Assembly: GCA_020637795.1 (NCBI GenBank) | Contig: JACKJT010000001.1 | Location: 1,612,001 to 1,676,000 of the forward strand | Source: Hoeflea sp. | GTDB lineage: Bacteria; Pseudomonadota; Alphaproteobacteria; Rhizobiales; Rhizobiaceae | Direction of reading: 5' to 3' | Length of the DNA: 64,000 bases | In this document: positions 25,783 through 36,519 of the stretch, piece after piece | Layout of the letters: every line of letters begins with the position of its first letter | How positions within the stretch are numbered: the stretch's first letter is position 1 | Program-made: the position numbers and the translations under genes | The notes under the pieces: generated by a model | Database searches by the model: none | Told to the model about the DNA's origin: nothing | What the model saw: only the letters and a program-made list of their open reading frames with translations

Positions 25783-26850
25783 TCAAGCTGAGAGTTCCCG
25801 CGCAGACGAGGTCCGGGGCAGCGCGGTCTCTTGTGCCGGCACCGGCCCCTCCGTGGATCCGGGCGACGGGACGGCCCGGGTCAGTCCGATACGGCGCCAG
25901 ATCAGGCTCGCGGCCCGGCCGAAGGGCGCCACCAGGCTTCCGATCAGGGTTTCGAGCGGCTCGTCACGCTCGCCGAGCCCGAATTCGAAGCGTTCGTCCT
26001 TGCGCGGCACGTAAAGAGTGCCGAACATCCAATCCCAGAAGGAAAGGCAGTAGCCGAGATTGCGGTTGAAATGGCGTGGATCGGTGCTGTGGTGCGCCTG
26101 ATGGTGCGCGGGCGTCTGCAGAATGCGTCCCCAGAAACCTTCCAGGGTGAACGGTATGTGCGAATGGCGAAGATGCACGACCGTATACCAGAAGACGACC
26201 AGGATGGCATTGGCCCCGCCGAGCGCCAGTGTCTGAGAATTGTGACCGAATAAGTAGATCACCGGCGCGTGGACCAGCGCCACCGCCGCCCCCATCAAGG
26301 CCGGAAACATGAACAGCTCCACCGGGTGCTGGCGCCACTCGGTCAGCGGCGTCATCACTTCGGCGGAATGATGAACCTTGTGAAACTCCCAGAGCCAGTC
26401 AACGCGGTGCATCAGCCAGTGGCTGAACCAGTAGCCGAATTCAAGGGCCAGAAAACTCAGGAAAACGGTCATCGCGGTCAAAAGGTGACTGGGGGTGCCG
26501 TTCGTCTCGCCGGGTCCGAACAGTGCTTCCAGACCGGCAAGAGAAGCGTCGAGAACATGCGGCATGGCGCCGAAAATGATTGTCCCCTGCACCACCACAT
26601 AGATGGTTCCAACGACATACAGCTTGAGATCAAGCCGCGTCGAGGGGTGACTGAGAATCCTGTTAGGCAGGACAAACGCCCGCAAGCCCCGCCAGCTGGA
26701 CCGGCGACCGCGCCGGACGACGAAGTAGATCATTGCCGCGAACAACGCAGCACCGAGATAGGTGGCCCAGAAATACTGGCCCTGAACAGACAGCAGCATC
26801 AGCAACGGCGCAGCCAGATAACCCAGAAATTCTGTCAGAGCGTATTCCAT
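25783..26850 (-). CDS. Sterol desaturase/fatty acid hydroxylase family protein
   Basis: A 355-residue membrane protein of the di-iron fatty acid hydroxylase superfamily. Several transmembrane helices precede the histidine clusters HWLMH (about 144-148), HKVHH (157-161) and HHQAHH (249-254), which should bind the di-iron centre. Family members hydroxylate or desaturate sterols, carotenoids or membrane lipid acyl chains. The C-terminus (RELSA) is polar. The ATG at 26850 follows GGGGA. The substrate is not predictable; a lipid modification such as hydroxylated ornithine lipids is only a possibility. Confidence 0.83.
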   Translation of the reverse strand: MEYALTEFLGYLAAPLLMLLSVQGQYFWATYLGAALFAAMIYFVVRRGRRSSWRGLRAFVLPNRILSHPSTRLDLKLYVVGTIYVVVQGTIIFGAMPHVLDASLAGLEALFGPGETNGTPSHLLTAMTVFLSFLALEFGYWFSHWLMHRVDWLWEFHKVHHSAEVMTPLTEWRQHPVELFMFPALMGAAVALVHAPVIYLFGHNSQTLALGGANAILVVFWYTVVHLRHSHIPFTLEGFWGRILQTPAHHQAHHSTDPRHFNRNLGYCLSFWDWMFGTLYVPRKDERFEFGLGERDEPLETLIGSLVAPFGRAASLIWRRIGLTRAVPSPGSTEGPVPAQETALPRTSSARELSA

Positions 26851-26907
26851 GTTGGTCCCCGGAAGATCCAGGCCAGCATGGACTTTCACGGTTAATGCCC
26901 GGTCAAT

Positions 26908-26940
26908 AAAAAACCCCCGGACCATTTCGATCCGGAGGTT
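26908..26940 (-). terminator. Strong intrinsic terminator of pnp
   Basis: Twelve pairs (26912-26923 with 26929-26940, two G-U) with a 5-base loop, followed in the minus direction by a T6 run (A-run 26908-26913 on the plus strand). It lies 53 bases after the pnp stop. Confidence 0.9.
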
Positions 26941-26992
26941 TGCTTCATTCAGCGGGCTTGAGCGGTTTTCCGCCCAGGCCTGAAGTTCGGGC

Positions 26993-29113
<2,121 letters not shown>

Positions 29114-29458
29114 GTCTTGTCCTTCGTATGCGGGTAAGTGGGCGTGGGCCGCTTTCCGGCCGCGCACTGCACTGTCCCGTTGGTTTCGAGCGCATCTCGG
29201 GCAAGACAGCGGGAGGCTTTGAGGGGCCGCGTTCGAAGCGCGGCGAAAGCATCCGGCAATCCTGCCCCATGACAGGCTATCTTAATGTCTTGCGAACCGG
29301 ACTACCCGGTTCTTCGGACGGTTGCGGCGCGAGTTTCAGGCCGTTGAGCCCGGTGGCGCGCGCCTTGGCGCCATGTTCCCGTTCCGGGTCCTTGAGGACC
29401 GGAGGCGGGGAAAGTGGTCCGGCGGGCGAGGCACATGGCCCGCCCGCCGGAGAACCGT
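29114..29458 (-). other. rpsO-pnp intergenic region with RNA hairpins
   Basis: This 345-base gap carries no convincing gene. It contains three inverted repeats: 29418-29451 (11 bp), GGTCC-TTGA-GGACC near 29389-29402, and GAACCGG-ACTAC-CCGGTTC near 29294-29312. In enterobacteria the rpsO-pnp junction has a terminator and an RNase III site used for PNPase autocontrol; a similar role here is inference. Confidence 0.45.
29418..29451 (-). terminator. Hairpin just after rpsO
   Basis: An 11-bp perfect inverted repeat (29418-29428 with 29441-29451) with a 12-base loop lies 8 bases after the rpsO stop. It has only a weak T-run in the minus direction, so it may be an attenuator or a processing site. 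Confidence 0.5.
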
Positions 29459-29728
29459 TTAGCGGCGGATGCCCAGACGGGCGATCAGCGCTGCGTAGCG
29501 CGCTTCGTCCTTGCGCTTGACATAATCAAGCAGCGAACGGCGCGTGGACACCATGGTCAACAGCCCGCGGCGCGAATGGTTGTCCTTCTTGTTGTCCTTG
29601 AAGTGGCCGGTCAGGTTGTTGATCCGTTCGGTCAGAATGGCAACCTGGACTTCCGGCGAGCCGGTATCGCCCGGCTTGGTGGCGTATTCTTCGATCAGCG
29701 CAGCCTTGCGCTCAGCAGTAATCGACAT
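29459..29728 (-). CDS. rpsO: 30S ribosomal protein S15
   Basis: An 89-residue primary 16S rRNA-binding protein with the canonical start MSITAERKAALIEEYA and the core GSPEVQVAILTERINNLTGHF, then NHSRRGLLTMVSTRRSLLDYV. The length is exactly the usual 89. The ATG follows AAAGGA; a TTG six bases earlier is rejected. It lies between truB and pnp. Confidence 0.98.
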   Translation of the reverse strand: MSITAERKAALIEEYATKPGDTGSPEVQVAILTERINNLTGHFKDNKKDNHSRRGLLTMVSTRRSLLDYVKRKDEARYAALIARLGIRR

Positions 29729-29904
29729 CGTCAAATCCTTTCAGTCTGGATGGATATGGCGCCCGCTGCCGGGATGTCGTCCAGCAAGGGCCTCGAAGCG
29801 TCACGCAGGCAGGACCTGCGACAACGGCTGGGCTATAGGCCAAATAAAGCCATAATGAAAGGGAAATGTGGCCAACGCCCCAGCCGGGTCCATCCAGGCG
29901 CCGG

Positions 29905-30840
29905 TCAGGCCTTGAACACCCGGCGGGGACGGAATTCGCCGCCGGCGACTTCGCCGATCGAGAGCAGCTGGCCGCGGACGAAGGCGCAGGCGTCATCGGT
30001 GGCGACCGGCGCGTCGCGGCCGCGCAGGATGATCGGATTGCCCATGCGGATGCGATGGGCCTGATCCTCGCTGACATCGATGCGCGGCAGCATGCCGAGC
30101 GCCTCGCCGGCTGGGACCAGGAATGCGTCGAGGGCGGCCAGCCGTTCGGCGTCGTCCTCGATCTCCTCGAGTGCGACCAGATCGGCGAGCGGCACCATCG
30201 CGTCTTCCGAGAACGGAGCGACCATGGTGCGGCGCAGAGCCGAGATATGGCCGTAGCATCCGAGCTGGCGGCCGAAATCGCGGGCCAGGGCGCGCACATA
30301 GGTACCCTTGCCGCATTCGACCTCGAACACCGCGTGATCGGCGTCGGGGCAACCCACCAGCGTGATGCGGTGAATCTCGACCTCGCGGGCGGGAATCTCC
30401 ACCACCTCGCCGTCGCGCGCCATGTCATAGGCGCGTTCGCCGGCGATCTTGACAGCGGAGAAGGCGGGCGGAACCTGTTCGATGACGCCGGTGTACTGGG
30501 GAAGGATCGCTTCTATGGCGGCCTTGTCGGGACGCGCATCGGAACTGGCAGTCACCTCGCCCTCGAGATCGTCGGTATTGCGCTCCTGCCCCCATGCGAC
30601 GGTGAATTCATAGATCTTGCGGCCATCCATGACGTAGGGAACCGTCTTGGTGGCGTCGCCGAGCGCGATCGGCAGCATGCCCGAGGCCAGAGGATCGAGC
30701 GTGCCGGCGTGTCCGGCCTTCTCAGCCTTGAACAGCCATTTGATCTTGGAGACCGCCTCGGTGGAGCCGAAATCCCACGGTTTGTCGAGAACCAGCCATC
30801 CGGAAATCGGCCGGCCCTTCTTCTTGCCACGACGACCCAT
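29905..30840 (-). CDS. truB: tRNA pseudouridine55 synthase TruB
   Basis: A 311-residue synthase that makes pseudouridine 55 in the T loop of tRNAs. The catalytic Asp is in AGTLDPLASGMLPIALGDATK. The C-terminal PUA-like part ends RPRRVFKA. It begins MGRRGKKKGRPISGWLVLDK, one base after the rbfA stop, so the two are tightly coupled. The longer frame upstream is only a shadow of rbfA. Confidence 0.96.
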   Translation of the reverse strand: MGRRGKKKGRPISGWLVLDKPWDFGSTEAVSKIKWLFKAEKAGHAGTLDPLASGMLPIALGDATKTVPYVMDGRKIYEFTVAWGQERNTDDLEGEVTASSDARPDKAAIEAILPQYTGVIEQVPPAFSAVKIAGERAYDMARDGEVVEIPAREVEIHRITLVGCPDADHAVFEVECGKGTYVRALARDFGRQLGCYGHISALRRTMVAPFSEDAMVPLADLVALEEIEDDAERLAALDAFLVPAGEALGMLPRIDVSEDQAHRIRMGNPIILRGRDAPVATDDACAFVRGQLLSIGEVAGGEFRPRRVFKA

Positions 30841-30841
30841 C

Positions 30842-31288
30842 TCAGGCTTTTCCTTCGCCTTCGGAATCGGGGCTTTCAACCGTCCCGTCCGCGTCCTCGT
30901 TGTGATCGAGATCACGGGCAACTTCGGGCGAGCGCAGGAGCGCATCAATCTTGGAATAATTCTCGAAGCTGGTGTCGTCGCGGAAGCGAAGTTCCGGAAT
31001 GCTGCGCATCTGGCGCAGATCCGGCGACACCCGGCCGCGGATGAAGCGGGCGTTCTTGTTGAGCGCCGCAATGGTTTCCGAGTGATCCTCCACGCCGAGC
31101 GGCGTGACATAGGCGGTGGCCACCGTCAGGTCCGGCGACATGCGCACTTCGGTCACCGAGATGAGCGTGTTGGAGAGGACAGGATCGCGGATTTCGCCGC
31201 GCTGCAAGACCTGGGTGATGGCCGCGCGGACCTGTTCGCCGACGCGCAACATGCGCTGGGAAGGAGCCGAGGAAGATGACTTGGGCAT
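30842..31288 (-). CDS. rbfA: Ribosome-binding factor A
   Basis: A 148-residue KH-like protein needed for 30S maturation at the 16S 5' end. The core is RVGEQVRAAITQVLQRGEI, then ISVTEVRMSPDLTVATAYV, and RGRVSPDLRQMRSIPELRFR. The C-terminal 25 residues are acidic and low in complexity (DHNEDADGTVESPDSEGEG). It follows infB by 91 bases in the same direction; a 10-bp hairpin lies between. Confidence 0.94.
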   Translation of the reverse strand: MPKSSSSAPSQRMLRVGEQVRAAITQVLQRGEIRDPVLSNTLISVTEVRMSPDLTVATAYVTPLGVEDHSETIAALNKNARFIRGRVSPDLRQMRSIPELRFRDDTSFENYSKIDALLRSPEVARDLDHNEDADGTVESPDSEGEGKA

Positions 31289-31345
31289 GGTGTTCCAACC
31301 GAAATTGCGGGCTCAACGGCCCGAGGCAGCGCAAGATGGATGGGG

Positions 31346-31370
31346 GCCCGGCGCGGTGTGCGCGCCGGGC
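31346..31370 (-). terminator. Perfect 10-bp hairpin between infB and rbfA
   Basis: The arms 31346-31355 and 31361-31370 are perfectly complementary around a 5-base loop, 9 bases after the infB stop. There is no T-run, so it is more likely an RNA-processing, stability or pausing element than a strong terminator. Confidence 0.4.
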
Positions 31371-31379
31371 GTTATCCGA

Positions 31380-34043
31380 TCAAAGCGTGCGTGTGACGTG
31401 CTCGACGCGGAAACACTCGATGACATCGCCAGCGCGGATGTCTTCGTAGTTCTCGAACGCCATACCGCATTCCTGGCCGCCATTGACCTCGGAGACTTCG
31501 TCCTTGAAGCGCTTGAGGGTCTTGAGCTTGCCTTCATGGATGACAACGTTGTCGCGGATCAGGCGGACGCCCGCACCGCGCTCGACCTTGCCTTCGGTGA
31601 CACGGCAACCGGCAACCTTGCCGACCTTGGTGATGTTGAACACCTCGAGGATCTCGGCATTGCCGAGGAAGGTCTCGCGACGTTCCGGCGACAGCATGCC
31701 CGACATCGCAGCCTTCACATCATCCACCAGGTCGTAGATGATGTTGTAGTAGCGGATCTCGACGCCGTCGCGCTCGGCCGCATCGCGGGCCTGCTTGTTG
31801 GCACGGACGTTGAAGCCGATGATCGCCGCGCCCGAAGCCTCGGCAAGGCTGATATCGGATTCGGTGATGGCGCCAGCGCCGGAATGGATGATCCGGGCCC
31901 GGACCTCGTCGGTGCCGAGCTTGTCGATGGCGCCGGCAATGGCTTCGATCGATCCCTGCACGTCGCCCTTGACTAGCAGCGGGAATTCCTTGCTGCCGGT
32001 ATCCTGCAGCTGGGTCATCATCTGCTCGAGAGAACCACGTGTTCCGCTCTGACGGGCGGCTGCCTTGTCGCGGGCGAGCCGCTGGCGGTATTCGGCGATT
32101 TCACGCGCCCGGGCTTCGTTTTCGACCACGGCAAAGCGGTCACCTGCCTGCGGTGTGCCCTGGAGGCCGAGGATTTCGACCGGGAAAGCGGGTCCCGCTT
32201 CCTTGACGTGTTCGCCGCGGTCATTGACCAGGGCGCGCACGCGGCCCCACTGATCGCCGGCCACGAGGATTTCACCGGGCTTGAGCGTACCGGTCTGGAC
32301 CAGAACGGTGGCAACCGAGCCGCGACCGCGATCCAGCTTGGCCTCGATTACCACGCCTTCGGCGGTGCGATCCGGATTGGCCTTGAGATCGAGCACTTCA
32401 GCCTGCAGCAGGATGGCATCGAGCAGCTTGTCGAGATTGAGCTTCTTGGTCGCCGAAACCTCGACGTCGAGAACCTCGCCGCCCATGCTTTCGACGAAGA
32501 CCTCGTGCTGCAAGAGATCGGTCCGGACCTTCTGCGGATCAGCCGTCGGCTTGTCGATCTTGTTGATCGCGACGATGATCGGAACGCCGGCAGCCTTGGC
32601 ATGATTGATCGATTCAATCGTCTGCGGCATCACGGCGTCATCGGCGGCAACCACCAGAATGGCGATGTCGGTCGCCTGGGCGCCACGGGCACGCATCGCG
32701 GTAAAGGCGGCGTGGCCCGGTGTATCGATGAAAGTGATCAGCTGGCCGTTCTTCTCGACCTGGTAGGCACCGATGTGCTGGGTAATGCCACCGGCCTCGC
32801 CCGAAACCACGTTGGCGTCGCGGATGGCATCGAGCAGCGAGGTCTTGCCGTGGTCGACGTGACCCATGATGGTAACCACCGGCGGGCGGGGAACCATTTC
32901 GCCACCCTCGTCCTCGACATTGAAAATGCCGAGTTCGACGTCGGATTCCGACACGCGGCGGACAGTATGGCCGAATTCACCGGCAATCAGTTCGGCAAGG
33001 TCGGCGTCAATGACGTCGCCCGGCTTCATCATCTGGCCTTCCTTCATCAGGTACTTGATCACATCGACCGACCGTTCGGCCATACGCTGCGAGAGTTCCT
33101 GGATGGTGATGGTCTCGGGCAGCTGCACTTCGCGGGCAATCTTCTCGCGAGGCTCCTGCATCATCGAGCGGCGCATCTTTTCCTGACGGCGGCGCATGGC
33201 CGACAGGGAGCGCCCGCGCGAATTGCCGTCGTCATTGAGAGCGGCGGTCAGGGTCAGCTTGCCGCGACGGCGGTCTTCTTCGGCCTTCGGACGTGCAGGC
33301 TTGGGCGTTTCGGGGCGAACCACCTTCGCACCCGGACGCGCCGGGCCACCGGGACGGGCAGCGCCGCCGGGACGTGAAGGAGCTTCATCTTCCTCGCTTT
33401 CGCGCCGGCGGCTGCGCGGAGCTTCCTCGGCTGCGGGCGGGACGGCTTCGGCCGGTGCGTTGACCGCCGCTTCCTGAGCGGCGAGAGCCTCGGCTTCGGC
33501 TTCCTTTGCAAGGCGGGCGTCTTCGATCGCCTGGAGCCGGGCCTTCTCGGCTTCCTCCACTGCGCGACGGGCTTCTTCCTCGGCGCGGCGCGCGGCTTCT
33601 TCCTCGGCGCGCTTGCGTTCCTCGACGTCACGGACGCGGCTGTCCTGCAAGGCGCGGCGACGCGCTTCGACTTCGCTGGCCGAGAGCTGGTTGAGCACCG
33701 CGCCACGTGGCGCAGGCTTGGGCGCCGGTGCGCGCGTCGAGGCTGCAGGAGCCGCGGAAGATGGCGTCGCGGCGCTTGGCGCGGCCTTGGGGGCCGCCGC
33801 AGGCGCCGGCTCAGCCGGTTTTTCGGCGGCAGCGGCCGGTCGCGGCTTGAGGGTAACCGGTGGCACCGGCTTGTCATCCTCGGGACGATTGATGCGGCGC
33901 TTGCGCGTCTCCACCACAACCGCCTTGGTACGGCCACGGCCCATCTCCTGGCGAACCATCCCCTGTTCCACAGAGGGGCGCTTCAGCGAGAAGGTCTTCT
34001 TGCCGGTAACACTGATTGTCTTGTCGTCGTTGCTGTCGCTCAT
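31380..34043 (-). CDS. infB: Translation initiation factor IF-2
   Basis: An 887-residue GTPase that brings initiator tRNA to the 30S subunit. Residues 1-300 form a long Ala/Glu/Arg-rich N-terminal extension with a coiled-coil-like stretch (about 125-190) typical of alphaproteobacteria. The GTPase domain has G1 GHVDHGKTSLLDAIR (about 394-408), G3 DTPGHAAF and G4 AINKIDKP. Domains II-IV end EHVTRTL. The ylxR-like gene lies 91 bases upstream. Confidence 0.97.
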   Translation of the reverse strand: MSDSNDDKTISVTGKKTFSLKRPSVEQGMVRQEMGRGRTKAVVVETRKRRINRPEDDKPVPPVTLKPRPAAAAEKPAEPAPAAAPKAAPSAATPSSAAPAASTRAPAPKPAPRGAVLNQLSASEVEARRRALQDSRVRDVEERKRAEEEAARRAEEEARRAVEEAEKARLQAIEDARLAKEAEAEALAAQEAAVNAPAEAVPPAAEEAPRSRRRESEEDEAPSRPGGAARPGGPARPGAKVVRPETPKPARPKAEEDRRRGKLTLTAALNDDGNSRGRSLSAMRRRQEKMRRSMMQEPREKIAREVQLPETITIQELSQRMAERSVDVIKYLMKEGQMMKPGDVIDADLAELIAGEFGHTVRRVSESDVELGIFNVEDEGGEMVPRPPVVTIMGHVDHGKTSLLDAIRDANVVSGEAGGITQHIGAYQVEKNGQLITFIDTPGHAAFTAMRARGAQATDIAILVVAADDAVMPQTIESINHAKAAGVPIIVAINKIDKPTADPQKVRTDLLQHEVFVESMGGEVLDVEVSATKKLNLDKLLDAILLQAEVLDLKANPDRTAEGVVIEAKLDRGRGSVATVLVQTGTLKPGEILVAGDQWGRVRALVNDRGEHVKEAGPAFPVEILGLQGTPQAGDRFAVVENEARAREIAEYRQRLARDKAAARQSGTRGSLEQMMTQLQDTGSKEFPLLVKGDVQGSIEAIAGAIDKLGTDEVRARIIHSGAGAITESDISLAEASGAAIIGFNVRANKQARDAAERDGVEIRYYNIIYDLVDDVKAAMSGMLSPERRETFLGNAEILEVFNITKVGKVAGCRVTEGKVERGAGVRLIRDNVVIHEGKLKTLKRFKDEVSEVNGGQECGMAFENYEDIRAGDVIECFRVEHVTRTL

Positions 34044-34134
34044 TCCGTATCCGTTTCCGCGGGAAACCGCATCGCACCCATGCGCGCCGGCTTCTTGATC
34101 GATCGCTCAGGGGTTTTACACCCCTTAGCCCGTT

Positions 34135-34761
34135 TTAGGCCGGCCCCGCATCGGGACCGTTCCTGTAGCGCGCAAGCATCTTTGCGCGCTTCACTACACC
34201 CTCACCGGCCTGCCCTGCAAGCGCGGCGGCATGGATAAAAGCGCCTTCGCCCATGACAAGCGCCAATTCGTCGGCCGAAAACAGCCGAAAGACGGGTATC
34301 TCCGCCTCAGTAACCCCCATGGCCCGCGCCGTATTGGCCTGGCGCAATTTGCGTACGCCGTCGTCCGCCGCATCGGTCGCATGCATCAGCGCAAGGGCAG
34401 CGCCGGAGCGGATGGCGTCATCCACCTTACCAGATCCGGTGACGAACTGGCCCGATTTTCGCGCCAGGTTCATCATACCGAAAAGGCTGTCGCACAGCAG
34501 CCTGTCAACCATACCACCCAAATCGGGATCGGTGGTCACTTCCGTCTTGAGCGCCCGGCCGAAAAGCTTGCGCTTGACCGCCTGGTCAACCACCGACCGC
34601 TCCGCCGTCACCCAGCAGCCGCGCCCCGGAAGGGCGTGGCGCAAGTCGGGAACCACGGACCCGTCAGGCCCTGCGACAAACCGGATCAGATCATCCGGCT
34701 GGCCACGCTCCCTGGTCACTATGCACATCCGGTCGTTCACGGGTTCGATCCTGACCTTCAC
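34135..34761 (-). CDS. YlxR-like RNA-binding protein fused to an L7Ae-like domain
   Basis: A 208-residue protein with an N-terminal DUF448/YlxR domain (about 10-85: MCIVTRERGQPDDLIRFV, then LPGRGCWVTAERSVVDQAV) and a C-terminal ribosomal L7Ae/L30e-like domain (about 90-170: LLCDSLFGMMNLARKSGQFV, then GSGKVDDAIRSGAALALMH). This two-domain form between nusA and infB is usual in alphaproteobacteria. It starts with GTG preceded by GGAGG. RNA-binding in transcription/translation is inferred from the domains. Confidence 0.88.
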   Translation of the reverse strand: MKVRIEPVNDRMCIVTRERGQPDDLIRFVAGPDGSVVPDLRHALPGRGCWVTAERSVVDQAVKRKLFGRALKTEVTTDPDLGGMVDRLLCDSLFGMMNLARKSGQFVTGSGKVDDAIRSGAALALMHATDAADDGVRKLRQANTARAMGVTEAEIPVFRLFSADELALVMGEGAFIHAAALAGQAGEGVVKRAKMLARYRNGPDAGPA

Positions 34762-34787
34762 CGCACTGCCTCCGGGAACGCCGGGCC

Positions 34788-36407
34788 TCAGGCCTTGTCG
34801 CCGGCCGCTTCCACGTCGCCTTCGGCCTCGACGGCCTCTTCTTCCTCGGCGACCAGTTCGTCCTCGGTGATCCAGCCGACGGCGAGACGTGCCTGCAGGA
34901 TCATCTGCTCGGCTTCTGCGCGGCTCACGTCGAGACCGGTGAACAGGCCGTCGAACCGCTTGGTTTCGCCATCCTTGCGCTCGGACCAGCCGGTCAGATC
35001 GTCAACAGCGCAGCCGGCGAAGTCCTCGACCGTCTTGATGCCGTCGCCACCGAGCGCCACCATCATCTGCGTGGTCATGCCGGGGATCGAGCGCAGCTCG
35101 TCCTCGACGCCCAGCTCCTTGCGCTTGGCATCGAGTTCGGCCTCGACCTTGTCGAGATACTCGCGGGCGCGGGTCTGCAGCTCGTTGGCGGTTTCCTCGT
35201 CGAAGCCCTCGATCGCGGTGATTTCACCGATATCGACATAGGCCACTTCCTCGACCTGGCTGAAGCCTTCGGAGGCGAGCACCTGACCGACCATCTCGTC
35301 GACATCGAGCGCTTCCATGAACAGCTGCGTGCGCTCGTTGAATTCCTTCTGGCGACGCTGGCTTTCTTCTTCCTCGGTGAGGATGTCGATGTCCCAGCCG
35401 GTCAGCTGCGAAGCGAGGCGGACGTTCTGGCCGCGACGGCCGATGGCCAGCGACAGCTGCTCGTCGGGCACCACGACCTCGATGCGCTCGGCGTCCTCGT
35501 CAAGCACCACCTTGGTTACTTCAGCCGGCTGCAGGGCGTTGACGATGAAGCTTGCAGGCGACGGCGACCACGGGATGATGTCGATCTTCTCGCCCTGCAA
35601 CTCGCCAACGACGGCCTGCACGCGGCTGCCGCGCATACCGACGCAGGCGCCGACAGGGTCGATGGAGGAATCGTTGGAGATGACGGCGATCTTGGCGCGG
35701 CTGCCCGGATCGCGGGCGACGGAGCGGATCTCGATGATGCCGTCGTAGATTTCCGGCACTTCCATCTGGAACAGCTTGACCATGAACTGCGGATGGGTGC
35801 GCGAGAGGAAGATCTGCGGGCCGCGCTGTTCGCGGCGGACGTCGTAGACATAGGCGCGGACGCGGTCGCCATAGCGGAAAGCTTCGCGCGGGATGGTTTC
35901 ATCGCGGCGGATGATGCCTTCGCCACGGCCGAGGTCGACGATGACATTGCCGTATTCGACGCGCTTGACGGTGCCGTTGACGATCTCGCCGATGCGGTCC
36001 TTGAACTCGTCGAACTGGCGGTCGCGCTCGGCTTCGCGCACCTTCTGGACGATCACCTGCTTGGCCGACTGGGCGGCGATGCGGCCAAAATCCATCGGCG
36101 GCAGCGGATCGGCAATGAAATCGCCGAGCTGCGCATCGGGATTGCGGTCGCGGGCCAGCGCCAGCGGGATCTGCAGAGAATAGTCTTCGGCGTGATCAAC
36201 AACTTCCAGCAGGCGCTGGAGGCGGATTTCACCGGTCTTGGCATTGATGTCGGCGCGGATGTTGGATTCCGACCCGTAGCGCGAGCGTGCGGCTTTCTGG
36301 ATCGCGTCCGCCATTGCGGCAATGACGATCTCGCGGTCAATGGACTTCTCGCGAGCGACCGCGTCAGCGATCTGAAGAAGCTCAAGCCTGTTTGCACTGA
36401 CTGCCAT
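34788..36407 (-). CDS. nusA: Transcription termination/antitermination protein NusA
   Basis: A 539-residue RNA polymerase-associated factor. The N-terminal domain binds polymerase; S1 (VNGTVKRVEYGNVIVDLGRGEG) and two KH domains (GSRVQAVVGELQGEKIDI and AIGRRGQNVRLASQLTGWDI) follow. Acidic C-terminal repeats cover about 400-530 (helix-hairpin-helix-like EEVAYVDIGEITAIEGF; SIPGMTTQMMVALGGDGI). The ATG at 36407 follows GGAG six bases upstream. The order rimP-nusA-ylxR-infB is the standard translation operon. Confidence 0.97.
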   Translation of the reverse strand: MAVSANRLELLQIADAVAREKSIDREIVIAAMADAIQKAARSRYGSESNIRADINAKTGEIRLQRLLEVVDHAEDYSLQIPLALARDRNPDAQLGDFIADPLPPMDFGRIAAQSAKQVIVQKVREAERDRQFDEFKDRIGEIVNGTVKRVEYGNVIVDLGRGEGIIRRDETIPREAFRYGDRVRAYVYDVRREQRGPQIFLSRTHPQFMVKLFQMEVPEIYDGIIEIRSVARDPGSRAKIAVISNDSSIDPVGACVGMRGSRVQAVVGELQGEKIDIIPWSPSPASFIVNALQPAEVTKVVLDEDAERIEVVVPDEQLSLAIGRRGQNVRLASQLTGWDIDILTEEEESQRRQKEFNERTQLFMEALDVDEMVGQVLASEGFSQVEEVAYVDIGEITAIEGFDEETANELQTRAREYLDKVEAELDAKRKELGVEDELRSIPGMTTQMMVALGGDGIKTVEDFAGCAVDDLTGWSERKDGETKRFDGLFTGLDVSRAEAEQMILQARLAVGWITEDELVAEEEEAVEAEGDVEAAGDKA

Positions 36408-36424
36408 GTCTGTCTCCATATGTC

Positions 36425-36472
36425 GGGCCGCGGCTTGCGGCCCTGCTCTGGTTTGGGTCCGTCAAACGGACC
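36425..36472 (-). other. Two small hairpins between rimP and nusA
   Basis: Perfect 7-bp stems at 36425-36431/36437-36443 and 36456-36462/36466-36472 lie in the 112-base gap upstream of nusA. They could act in RNA processing or NusA autocontrol. No T-run follows either. Confidence 0.35.
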
Positions 36473-36519
36473 GGATCAAAGGCACCCCGAAGGGCGTTCC
36501 CAAATTCGTTCAACCCGTC

